From NCBI RefSeq assembly GCF_014397245.1, contig NZ_JACLHY010000007.1:62001-126000 (forward strand): a stretch of 64,000 nt of DNA, given 5' to 3'. The notes beneath the pieces were generated by a model, which saw nothing but the letters and a program-made list of their open reading frames with translations, did no database searches and was not told the DNA's origin. This stretch comes from Arenibacter arenosicollis (GTDB taxonomy: Bacteria > Bacteroidota > Bacteroidia > Flavobacteriales > Flavobacteriaceae). Positions 9,599 through 17,757 of the stretch are shown here, in pieces. Numbering within the stretch: position 1 is the first letter of the stretch; each line of letters opens with the position of its first letter. The position numbers and the translations under genes were made by a program.

Positions 9599-10654
9599 CT
9601 ATATATTCTTAGCCAACCAATCCCCAATTTCACTGGTTTTATAAGCTTTGCCTCCTTCTGCCAAATCTTCTGAAACCACTCCTTCCGTCAAGGATTTGTT
9701 TACCACATCCCTGATGGCCTGCGCCTCTTCCTTTAAATCGAAATCCTCGAACATCATAGCAGCCGATAGTACGGTAGCCAATGGGTTTGCAATATCCTTA
9801 CCCGCTGCTTGTGGATACGACCCGTGGATAGGTTCATACAATCTAACTTTGCTTCCTACGGAAGCAGATGGCATTAATCCCATAGATCCGGAGATAACGG
9901 AAGCCTCATCCGTTAAAATATCCCCAAAAAGGTTTTCGGTGATTATAACGTCATAAGAACTTGGCCATTGTACCAATCGCATAGCAACCGCATCCACAAA
10001 TTCATAGGAAACAGTTACTTCTGGGTAATCCTTTTCCATTGCTTGTACCGTCTCTCTCCACAATCTGGAAGATTCCAAAACGTTGGCCTTATCAACACAA
10101 CAAAGTTTTTTGCTACGTCCCATGGCCATTTCAAAACCTTTTTTGGCCAAACGTTGTATTTCGGCACGGGTATAGGTCATAGTGTCAAAAGCAGTATTCC
10201 CATTATCCTTACGGCCACGTTCCCCAAAATATACTCCGCCCGTTAATTCTCTTAGAATAATTAAATCCGTACCCTCGATTCGCTCACGTTTTAAAGGGGA
10301 CTTATCTATAAGCGACGGAAAAGTAAAAGTAGGCCTAACGTTGGCAAACAAACCCAATTTTTGTCTCATTTTCAATAATCCCTGTTCTGGACGTACCTTA
10401 GCAGAGGGGTCGTTGTCGAATCTTGGGTGCCCAATCGCCCCGAAAAGAACAGCATCTGCGGCTTCACAAATGGCATGGGTCTCATCAGGATAAGGTTCAC
10501 CTACTGCATCAATGGCTGCAGCTCCGGTAAGGGCCGGTGTCCAATTAATCTCATGATTGTATTTTTTGGCTATCGCATTGGATACTTTTACCGCCTGATC
10601 AATTACTTCAGGTCCTATTCCATCTCCTGCTAAAAGGGCAATTTTTAATTTCAT
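9599..10654 (-). CDS. leuB: 3-isopropylmalate dehydrogenase
   Basis: 351 residues, the usual length. Oxidatively decarboxylates 3-isopropylmalate to 4-methyl-2-oxopentanoate, the last leucine-specific step before transamination. It begins KIALLAGDGIGPEV, has the substrate-binding RPEQGLLKMRQKLGLFANVRP stretch, LRELTGGVYFG, the DKANVLE motif, the metal-binding NLFGDILTDEASVI region and the NAD-binding GSAP-equivalent EPIHGSYPQAAGKDIANPLA. Last gene of leuCDAB, 61 bases after leuA. Confidence 0.96.
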   Translation of the reverse strand: MKLKIALLAGDGIGPEVIDQAVKVSNAIAKKYNHEINWTPALTGAAAIDAVGEPYPDETHAICEAADAVLFGAIGHPRFDNDPSAKVRPEQGLLKMRQKLGLFANVRPTFTFPSLIDKSPLKRERIEGTDLIILRELTGGVYFGERGRKDNGNTAFDTMTYTRAEIQRLAKKGFEMAMGRSKKLCCVDKANVLESSRLWRETVQAMEKDYPEVTVSYEFVDAVAMRLVQWPSSYDVIITENLFGDILTDEASVISGSMGLMPSASVGSKVRLYEPIHGSYPQAAGKDIANPLATVLSAAMMFEDFDLKEEAQAIRDVVNKSLTEGVVSEDLAEGGKAYKTSEIGDWLAKNI

Positions 10655-10715
10655 TTATTTTTGCTTTTTGCCAAACGCTTTTCGAATGGCATGGTTAAAA
10701 TTGTTTGTGTTTTTA

Positions 10716-12233
10716 CTAGATAATATTCAACATTTTCTCGGTTGCTTTAATGGCCGAGACGGTTTGATCGGAGTCCAACCCCCTAGAAATAAACTCCTTA
10801 TCACCACTTTTCCATGTAATAATGGTTTCACAAAGGGCGTCGGAATTACTACCAGGTGGAATTCGCACTGCATAATCTATCAAAATGGGCAATTCCATTT
10901 TTTTGGATTTATATACTTTTCTCAATGCATTCATAAAGGCATCATATTGTCCATCCCCTTGGGCGTGTTCCTCTATAAGCTCGCCGTTAATTTCAAGGGC
11001 TAGGGTAGTGGATGGCTTTAATCCTTTGGAATGGGTAAGCACATATGATTTTACAAAAACTTTTTGTTGGTAGGTATCACTATCCAAAACATCGGAAATG
11101 ATATAAGGCAAGTCTTCCTTGGTAACCTTTTCCTTTTTATCTCCCAACTCAATGATACGGGCCGTGACCTTTCTTAATTCATCATCGTTAAGCGTTAATC
11201 CTAGTTCCTGTAAATTCTTTTGAATATTGGCTTTCCCTGATGTTTTACCTAAGGCATATTTACGTTTTCTGCCAAAACGCTCCGGCATTAAATCATTAAA
11301 GTAAAGGTTCTTCTTACTGTCCCCATCTGCATGAATACCTGCAGTTTGAGTAAAAACATTATCTCCTACAATCGGCTTATTGGCCGGAATTCCAAAACCG
11401 GTAAATGCCGACACCAACTTACTGACCTTGTATAAGGAAGATTCGTTTACGGCCACCTCTATTTCGGGCATAAAATCATTTATTACCGCTATGGCACTGG
11501 CCATTGGAGCATTACCTGCTCTCTCTCCCATACCGTTTACAGTTAAATGAAGTCCATGGCAACCTGCTTTTATGGCTTCCATAACATTGGAAACACTTAG
11601 ATCATAATCGTTATGACCATGGAAATCAAAATGCATCTTGGGATAACGCTGTACTATTTCCGCTATATAACCGTAAGTTTCGTTATATGTCAAGATTCCC
11701 AGGGTATCCGGCAACAACACTCTTTTTATGGGCTGTGTAGACAAAAAATCCAAAAAATGGAATACGTATTCCTTGGAACTCCGCATACCATTGCTCCAGT
11801 CCTCCAAGTATACATTGGTTACAATTCCTTCCTTGGCTGCCGAGGATATGGTATTTTCAATTTCCTTAAAATGTTGTTCGGGAGTTTTTTTAAGTTGATG
11901 CGTTAAATGGTTCATAGAACCTTTAGTCAAGAGATTCTGGACCTTGGCACCGGATTTTTTCATCCAATCGATAGAAACACCGCCATCTACGAAGGTCAAC
12001 ACCTCAACACGGTCTATGCACCCTTTGGCATTGGCCCATTCGGTAATTTGTTGTACAGCAGAAAGTTCTCCCTCTGATACTCGGGCAGAAGCTATTTCAA
12101 TTCTATCCACTTTCAACTCATCCAACAATAACTTCGCCAAGGTAAGCTTTTCGGATGCTGAAAAGGACACCCCAGAGGTTTGCTCCCCATCCCTAAGGGT
12201 AGTGTCCATTATTTCAATTTTTCTTCTTTTCAT
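10716..12233 (-). CDS. leuA: 2-isopropylmalate synthase / citramalate-synthase-like, with LeuA regulatory domain
   Basis: 505 residues. TIM-barrel HMGL domain (about 5-275) with the DTTLRDGEQTSGVSFSASEK signature, a HGHNDYDLS metal-binding motif near residue 207 and NGMGERAGNAPMASA; the rest holds the communication segment and the C-terminal allosteric domain (about 375-500, with QYDAFMNALRKV). It condenses acetyl-CoA with 2-oxoisovalerate at the start of leucine synthesis. The family also contains (R)-citramalate synthase, and this short branch is divergent from classical LeuA (GERAGN followed by APMAS), so substrate preference is not certain. Position between leuD and leuB favours the leucine role. 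Confidence 0.82.
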   Translation of the reverse strand: MKRRKIEIMDTTLRDGEQTSGVSFSASEKLTLAKLLLDELKVDRIEIASARVSEGELSAVQQITEWANAKGCIDRVEVLTFVDGGVSIDWMKKSGAKVQNLLTKGSMNHLTHQLKKTPEQHFKEIENTISSAAKEGIVTNVYLEDWSNGMRSSKEYVFHFLDFLSTQPIKRVLLPDTLGILTYNETYGYIAEIVQRYPKMHFDFHGHNDYDLSVSNVMEAIKAGCHGLHLTVNGMGERAGNAPMASAIAVINDFMPEIEVAVNESSLYKVSKLVSAFTGFGIPANKPIVGDNVFTQTAGIHADGDSKKNLYFNDLMPERFGRKRKYALGKTSGKANIQKNLQELGLTLNDDELRKVTARIIELGDKKEKVTKEDLPYIISDVLDSDTYQQKVFVKSYVLTHSKGLKPSTTLALEINGELIEEHAQGDGQYDAFMNALRKVYKSKKMELPILIDYAVRIPPGSNSDALCETIITWKSGDKEFISRGLDSDQTVSAIKATEKMLNII

Positions 12234-12362
12234 TTATGCTGAACTAGTAACAGTATCTCTATTGTCCAATAACCTAATAAGTAATAAATTCCCAATGTCG
12301 CATATCAAGAAGAAGGGTACGCTCCATGAAACACTTCGCGAGTTTAACGGGAACCCAATGTT

Positions 12363-12959
12363 TTACAAAGGTGTATCTTGGGCAAATTCCCTAATATTTT
12401 CTTTTATGTTCAATAGGTAGTCAATGTCATCAAAGCCATTAAGCATATTGTCTTTCTTATAATGGTTGATGTCAAAACTTTCCGACTCACCTGTAGACGA
12501 TAAGGTAATTGTCTGTTCCGGCAAGTTGACCACTAATTCGGTTTTTGGATCTGCTTCAATTGCAGCATATATTTTTTCCAAAAATGGGGCGCTCACCTGA
12601 ACCGGCAATACTCCTATATTTAAACAGTTGTTTTTAAAGATATCTGCAAAGAAACTAGATACCACACACCTAAATCCATAGTCATAGACTGCCCAGGCAG
12701 CGTGTTCCCTAGAAGAACCTGATCCAAAGTTCTTGGCACCCACCAAAATCTTACCGCTATAAGTAGGGTCGTTTAAAACGAAATCCTTTTTTGGACTGTT
12801 ATCAGGGTTATAGCGCCAATCCCGGAACAAATTGTCCCCAAAACCTTTACGCTCTGTAGCCTTAAGAAATCGAGCTGGTATTATTTGATCGGTATCCACA
12901 TTCTCAATAGGAAGTGGAACGGCTGTTGATTTAAGTATATTAAATTTATCGTATGCCAT
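12363..12959 (-). CDS. leuD: 3-isopropylmalate dehydratase small subunit
   Basis: 198 residues, standard length for LeuD. Motifs: PLPIENVDTDQIIPARFLK near the N-terminus, GKILVGAKNFGSGSSREHAAWAVYDYGFRCVVSSFFADIFKNNCLNIGVLPV, which forms the swivelling substrate-recognition domain of the aconitase superfamily. Works as a heterodimer with LeuC to isomerise 2- to 3-isopropylmalate. Lies 177 bases downstream of leuC and 129 bases upstream of leuA, looser spacing than elsewhere in the operon. Confidence 0.95.
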   Translation of the reverse strand: MAYDKFNILKSTAVPLPIENVDTDQIIPARFLKATERKGFGDNLFRDWRYNPDNSPKKDFVLNDPTYSGKILVGAKNFGSGSSREHAAWAVYDYGFRCVVSSFFADIFKNNCLNIGVLPVQVSAPFLEKIYAAIEADPKTELVVNLPEQTITLSSTGESESFDINHYKKDNMLNGFDDIDYLLNIKENIREFAQDTPL

Positions 12960-13036
12960 GTTATTTAAACTTATGTGCTTAGCGCTTAGCGCAAAACGAA
13001 AATTAAACTTTATTTTATATTACTAGATTCATTCGG

Positions 13037-13135
13037 ACTTTCTTAACTTAATACAGATCAAATCCCTAAAGAGCGTCTTCAAAAATCCTATGAATTCTGT
13101 TTAACGGTTAAGAAAGTGCAAAAAGTACTTTTTGC
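13037..13135. repeat. Nested inverted repeats in the leuC-leuD spacer
   Basis: ACTTTCTTAAC (13037-13047) is matched by GTTAAGAAAGT (13107-13117), a perfect 11-bp inverted repeat with a 59-base loop. Directly beside it, GCAAAAAGTACTTTTTGC (13118-13135) is a perfect 18-base palindrome that starts 1 base past the leuC stop codon. Neither is followed by a T-tract on the transcribed (minus) strand, so this looks like an mRNA processing or stabilising structure rather than a simple terminator. Confidence 0.45.
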
Positions 13136-13136
13136 T

Positions 13137-14543
13137 TTAAACCAATTCCTGCATCAACTCTCTTGGATCTGTCACCTTTCCTGTAACTGCAGCTGCTGCA
13201 GCAACAAGTGGACTTGCCAATAGTGTTCTTGACCCAGGACCTTGTCTTCCTTCAAAGTTACGGTTCGAGGTACTAACCGCATATTTCCCAGCAGGCACCT
13301 TATCATCGTTCATGGCCAAACATGCGGAACAACCAGGTTCGCGCAATTCAAATCCTGCCTCGTGCAAAATGTCCAAAATTCCCTCTTCCTTGATTGCCGA
13401 TTCCACCTTATGGGATCCAGGCACCAACCAAGCGGTTACATTATCTGCTTTCTTTCTACCTTTTACAATAGATGCAAAGGCTCTAAAGTCTTCAATACGT
13501 CCATTGGTACAACTTCCCAAGAACACAAAATCGATTGGTTTGCCGATCATATTATCACCCTCATTGAAAGCCATATATTGAAGGGACTTCTTGTAGGTTG
13601 AAACACCACCCTCAACAGCTTCTGCCATTGGAATGCCATTGGAAATTCCGATACCCATCCCTGGATTGGTCCCGTAGGTAATCATAGGTTCTATATCTGC
13701 GGCATCAAAAGTTATTTCCTTATCAAAAGTTGCACCCTCATCCGTTTTAAGTGTTTCCCAGTATTCCATGGCGGTATCCCAAGCTGCACCAACAGGAGTA
13801 AATTCGCGTCCTTTTATATACTCAAAAGTCTTTTCGTCAGGAGCGATCATACCTCCACGGGCACCCATCTCTATGCTTAGGTTACAAACGGTCATCCTAC
13901 CTTCCATAGTCATGTTCCTGAACACATCCCCCGCATATTCCACAAAGTATCCTGTAGCACCAGAGGTGGACAATCTGGAAATTATATATAAGGCTACATC
14001 CTTTGAAGTTACCCCTCTACCAAGTTTTCCATTTACATTAATACGCATAGATTTGGCTTTCTGCTGCATAATACACTGTGTGGCCAAAACCATCTCCACC
14101 TCGGAAGTTCCGATACCAAATGCTATGGCTCCAAATGCTCCATGGGTAGAGGTATGTGAATCACCACATACAATGGTTGCTCCTGGTTGTGTAATTCCAT
14201 ATTCAGGACCTACAACGTGAACAATACCATTTTTTTCATGCCCAAGTCCCCAATAGGATATGCCATGAGCCTTGGAATTCTCTTCCAATGCTTTCAACTG
14301 ATTCGCTGAAAGTGGATCCTTAACCGGTAAATGCTGGTTAATGGTAGGAGTATTGTGATCTGCCGTGGCAAAAGTACGCTCTGGATACATTACTGGAATC
14401 CCCCTACTTTTTATACCTAGAAATGCTACCGGACTGGTAACCTCATGAACCATGTGACGGTCAATGAACAATACATCCGGCCCATTTTCGATTTTATGAA
14501 CAACGTGGGAATCCCACACTTTATCAAATAACGTTTTTTTCAT
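13137..14543 (-). CDS. leuC: 3-isopropylmalate dehydratase large subunit
   Basis: 468 residues, as in other bacterial LeuC proteins. Aconitase-family [4Fe-4S] enzyme. Cluster ligands are the Cys in [17 protein letters not shown] and the pair in [10 protein letters not shown] near the C-terminus; other family motifs are [55 protein letters not shown]. First gene of leuCDAB. A TAATTTTG promoter box lies 75 bases upstream (see separate entry). Confidence 0.97.
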   Translation of the reverse strand: MKKTLFDKVWDSHVVHKIENGPDVLFIDRHMVHEVTSPVAFLGIKSRGIPVMYPERTFATADHNTPTINQHLPVKDPLSANQLKALEENSKAHGISYWGLGHEKNGIVHVVGPEYGITQPGATIVCGDSHTSTHGAFGAIAFGIGTSEVEMVLATQCIMQQKAKSMRINVNGKLGRGVTSKDVALYIISRLSTSGATGYFVEYAGDVFRNMTMEGRMTVCNLSIEMGARGGMIAPDEKTFEYIKGREFTPVGAAWDTAMEYWETLKTDEGATFDKEITFDAADIEPMITYGTNPGMGIGISNGIPMAEAVEGGVSTYKKSLQYMAFNEGDNMIGKPIDFVFLGSCTNGRIEDFRAFASIVKGRKKADNVTAWLVPGSHKVESAIKEEGILDILHEAGFELREPGCSACLAMNDDKVPAGKYAVSTSNRNFEGRQGPGSRTLLASPLVAAAAAVTGKVTDPRELMQELV

Positions 14544-14617
14544 TTTATAGGGTTATGATTTATGATCTTAGATTTCTATTTATAAAGAGGCCCATTGCCT
14601 ACTTTTTCACTAGCACG

Positions 14618-14689
14618 CAAAATTAAGACTATCTTATAAATCACTGAAATTATTATAGGAATAATTACGATGTTCAACATAAATGTTGA
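14618..14689 (-). promoter_or_regulatory. leuCDAB promoter with upstream inverted repeat
   Basis: On the minus strand a TAATTTTG -7 box occupies 14618-14625, giving a leader of about 68 bases before leuC. Upstream of it lies TCAACAT-N2-ATGTTGA (14674-14689, perfect 7-bp arms), plus an AT-only repeat AATTATT-N5-AATAATT (14648-14666). The TCAACAT site would sit roughly 65-80 bases before the predicted transcription start, a normal place for an activator such as an Lrp-like protein. The leader has no run of leucine codons, so a leucine attenuator is not evident. The rest of 14544-14863 holds only the peptidase terminator. Confidence 0.5.
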
Positions 14690-14811
14690 CGAATGTTTGG
14701 AATATAACCCTTCCAATTCCATTTGTAGTTTATAAACTGTTTTTACAGCAAATCAATTCTTACTTGCCTGCTTTCTTTACGATTAAAAACTTTTATATAT
14801 AGCACAAAAAA

Positions 14812-14840
14812 AAGGTGATTGAAACCGATTCAACCACCTT
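14812..14840 (-). terminator. Rho-independent terminator of the M28 peptidase gene
   Basis: Arms 14829-14840 and 14812-14823 pair over 12 bp (one G-U) with a 5-base loop; on the minus strand the stem is followed by a run of eight T. It lies 24 bases past the peptidase stop codon. Confidence 0.85.
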
Positions 14841-14863
14841 TTTACACTCTAATGTATTGTGTT

Positions 14864-16426
14864 CTACTTAGCAGCCTTATCCACCTTTAGGCGCGCATCC
14901 CTATTGGCTATTTCCCAAGCCGTAAGGAACACTAACCTTGTTCTATTTTGCAACAGGTCATAATTTATTTTGTCCGGTGTATCACCAGGTTGGTGATAAT
15001 CGGCATGCGTTCCATTGAAATAAAAAATTATAGGAATATTATTTTTGGCAAAATTGTAATGATCGCTTCTGTAATAAAAACGGTTGGGATCATTTTCATC
15101 ATTGAAGGTATAATCCAATTCAATATTCATATATTTTCTATTCACTTCTTCCGATAGTTCATGAAGTTCGGTGCTCAATTTGTCAGAACCAATTAAATAA
15201 ATATAATTCCTGTCCCCTTTGCGGTTAGGGTCTATTCTGCCTATCATATCAATATTTAAATCGGCCACGGTTTCCGACAAAGGGAAAATGGGATCATGAT
15301 CAGCATAGTATTTAGAACCCAAAAGGCCTTTTTCCTCTCCCGTAACATGTAGAAAAACGACAGATCTTTTAGGACCATGGCCTTCATCCGCTGCTTTCTT
15401 AAAGGCTTCCGCAATCTCCAAGAGTCCAACCGTTCCAGAACCATCATCATCAGCCCCGTTAAAAATCTCACCTGCATTATTTACTCCTACATGATCAAGA
15501 TGCGCTGAAATTATAACATACTCATTTGGCTTTTCCGAACCTTTGATTACAGCTACTACATTCTCCGAGTCCACATCTTTGCTATCGCTTTCAATGTTTA
15601 AAACCAATTTAGTGGCAACGTTTTTCGATTTATTTTCCGAGAGAATATTCGGAAGAATGGCATTGGCTACCGTGGCATCAATAAAAAAGCTGAAAAAATC
15701 AGATTCCATTTCGTCTTTAAGCACCATACTGCCACCATCGTTACCTTGCATAAAATTGAACCTATTTTTGAAACGGCCATAGTTGCCTTCGTCGAAATAC
15801 AAAACTCCTATAGCTCCTTTGCTAGATGCCAATTCCATTCTTTTCCCAAGAGATTCGGACATATTGCTCCAAACGGACTTTTCATTGGTGCCCGATATTT
15901 TATAGGTACCATCTGCATTTACAGGTTCGCCTGCTTTCATCAATACAATTTTACCCTTTACATCCAGCCCGGCATAATCCGAATAGTTTTCTTCTTCTAC
16001 GCCATTGTTGACATATACGATATTATCATAGCTACCACTGGCGGCTGAAAAGGTCAACAATCCATCGCCATTCTCATATTTCTTTCCATGAATGGAAACA
16101 CTTCCTTTTGGCAGATGATTAATTACCAATGGAACATTTTGAAAGTAATTCCCATCGGATTGTGCTGCAGGAATGCCGAGTTGTACATATTCTGCTTTTA
16201 AATACTCTACCGCTTTCTTTTGTCCAGGCTCTCCTGTATCCCTTCCTTCAAATTCGTCGGAGGCATAGGTATAAAGATGCTCTTTTAATTCAGCCTCAGT
16301 AATGGATTCTGCATAAACCTGAGGGTCCACAACGGTCTTTACCGGTTCCGTCTGTTGGGAAATCGTTTTTTGTGAAGAGTTGCAGGCCAAGGAAAGCCCT
16401 AGCGCAACAAACAATATTTTTTTCAT
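14864..16426 (-). CDS. M28-family zinc aminopeptidase, lipoprotein with PA domain
   Basis: 520 residues from the ATG at 16426. A longer frame reaches a TTG at 16459, but the ATG begins MKKILFVALGLSLACNSS, a lipoprotein signal with the lipid-accepting Cys at residue 16. A PA-type insert (about 110-290) precedes or interrupts the catalytic domain. Zinc-binding residues of family M28 are visible in order: ISAHLDHVGV (His), NGADDDGSGTVG (bridging Asp), TGEEKGLLGS (Glu pair), LNIDMIGR (Asp) and GTHADYHQPGDTPDKI (His). Probably anchored to the outer or inner membrane facing the periplasm and trimming peptides. Own terminator; not tied to its neighbours. Confidence 0.9.
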   Translation of the reverse strand: MKKILFVALGLSLACNSSQKTISQQTEPVKTVVDPQVYAESITEAELKEHLYTYASDEFEGRDTGEPGQKKAVEYLKAEYVQLGIPAAQSDGNYFQNVPLVINHLPKGSVSIHGKKYENGDGLLTFSAASGSYDNIVYVNNGVEEENYSDYAGLDVKGKIVLMKAGEPVNADGTYKISGTNEKSVWSNMSESLGKRMELASSKGAIGVLYFDEGNYGRFKNRFNFMQGNDGGSMVLKDEMESDFFSFFIDATVANAILPNILSENKSKNVATKLVLNIESDSKDVDSENVVAVIKGSEKPNEYVIISAHLDHVGVNNAGEIFNGADDDGSGTVGLLEIAEAFKKAADEGHGPKRSVVFLHVTGEEKGLLGSKYYADHDPIFPLSETVADLNIDMIGRIDPNRKGDRNYIYLIGSDKLSTELHELSEEVNRKYMNIELDYTFNDENDPNRFYYRSDHYNFAKNNIPIIFYFNGTHADYHQPGDTPDKINYDLLQNRTRLVFLTAWEIANRDARLKVDKAAK

Positions 16427-16743
16427 TGAGTAATGTTTAATTATTTCAGAATTTTTCAAAAATAGGGAAATCTTGAAGAAACAATCTTACTATTTTTATA
16501 AAACTGCAAGCTGTGCTGCATGTATTTCAATTTATCCAGCTTAAATAATTCAGCATCACACTATAATGCCAGTAAACCCAGAATTTCTCTAGCTTTAATT
16601 ATACGCCATAGTAAATGTTATGTTGGCATTTTTTATGGCGGGGCACCTTGGAATAGTCAATATCCTCTCAAGTTTGGCTAATATACCTCTATTCCAAGGG
16701 GTGTGATTTTACTAAATTTGTAGATCATAATAAATTTATAGCT
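16427..16743 (+). promoter_or_regulatory. Promoter region of the hydroxyproline operon with an 11-bp inverted repeat
   Basis: A TAAATTTG -7 box (16713-16720) lies 23 bases before the first gene. CCTTGGAATAG (16646-16656) and CTATTCCAAGG (16689-16699) are perfect 11-base inverted repeats 43 bases apart (start to start), and the downstream arm covers the expected -33 position. That arrangement suits a regulator bridging two half sites, or a repressor blocking RNA polymerase. No regulator gene is next to the operon. The remainder of this 317-base gap shows nothing else recognisable. Confidence 0.5.
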
Positions 16744-17664
16744 ATGCAAATAAAATGGGAAGGCGTAATGCCAGCAGTGACCACCAAATTCACAAAAGAC
16801 GATAAATTGGATTTAAAAATGTTCGAGCTAAATATACGGGCACAAATGGAGGCGGGAGTCAACGCCATTATTTTAGGTGGTACCCTTGGTGAAGCTAGCA
16901 CACTGACCGATGACGAAAAGAAAATACTTATTCAGGAGACAGTAGAAATTGTTGATGGAAATATCCCAGTAATCATAAATATTGCGGAACAAACTACCAA
17001 AGGCGCCATTGAGGCTGCCGCTAAAGCAAAACAATACGGAGCCAGTGGACTAATGATGCTTCCCCCAATGCGTTATAAGGCCAATGATTTTGAAACGGTA
17101 ACCTACTTTAAGGAAGTTGCCAAAAGCACTGATTTGCCCATCATGGTTTATAATAACCCTATAGATTACGGAATAGAAGTAACCTTGGATATGTTCGAAG
17201 AATTATTAACAATGGACAACATTCAGGCGGTTAAGGAATCTACCCGTGATATCTCGAATATTACAAGAATTAAAAATCGATTTGGCAATCGTTTAAAGGT
17301 TTTGACAGGGGTTGATACCTTAGGATTGGAAAGTATTCTAATGGGTGCTGACGGCTGGGTAGCTGGTTTGGTATGTGCATTCCCAGCAGAAACGGTGGCT
17401 ATCCACAACTTGGCCAAGGCTGGGAAAATTAAGGAAGCCCTAGCCATTTACAGATGGTTTTTGCCTTTATTGGAACTGGACATCAACCCTCAATTGGTCC
17501 AAAACATAAAGTTGGCCGAAGTGGCTACCGGCATAGGAACAGAAGAAGTACGGGCTCCTAGACTTCCGCTTCAAGGAGAGGAAAGGAAAAGGGTCTTAAA
17601 AATTATTGAAGAAGGAATGAGAACAAGGCCAACCCTTCCGAATTATAAGGAAGAATTGGTTTAA
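16744..17664 (+). CDS. DHDPS-family deaminase, probable 1-pyrroline-4-hydroxy-2-carboxylate deaminase
   Basis: 306 residues of the dihydrodipicolinate synthase/N-acetylneuraminate lyase family of class I aldolases. The Schiff-base lysine is K164 in IQAVKEST and the catalytic tyrosine Y136 in IMVYNNPIDYG; GGTLGEASTLTDDEK replaces the GTTGE loop of DapA. A biosynthetic DapA is less likely because the gene heads an operon with a hydroxyproline epimerase, a D-amino acid dehydrogenase and a 2-oxoglutarate semialdehyde dehydrogenase. In that pathway the enzyme converts pyrroline-4-hydroxy-2-carboxylate to 2-oxoglutarate semialdehyde and ammonia. Function inferred from family plus context. Confidence 0.83.
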   Translation: MQIKWEGVMPAVTTKFTKDDKLDLKMFELNIRAQMEAGVNAIILGGTLGEASTLTDDEKKILIQETVEIVDGNIPVIINIAEQTTKGAIEAAAKAKQYGASGLMMLPPMRYKANDFETVTYFKEVAKSTDLPIMVYNNPIDYGIEVTLDMFEELLTMDNIQAVKESTRDISNITRIKNRFGNRLKVLTGVDTLGLESILMGADGWVAGLVCAFPAETVAIHNLAKAGKIKEALAIYRWFLPLLELDINPQLVQNIKLAEVATGIGTEEVRAPRLPLQGEERKRVLKIIEEGMRTRPTLPNYKEELV

Positions 17665-17757
17665 GCAGAATGTAACTGGAAAAACCCAGCTAAAGTGTTA
17701 CTTTAGTGGTGAAAAAACAAGCTCATTAGGAGAGCATAATTATAATATAAATTTACA

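Noticed and set aside
14544-14611. Leucine leader peptide or attenuator upstream of leuC
   Set aside because: The predicted leader has no start codon followed by Leu codons and no terminator hairpin.
16427-16459. Eleven-residue extension of the M28 peptidase from TTG 16459
   Set aside because: The downstream ATG begins a clean lipoprotein signal, so the extension is probably not translated.
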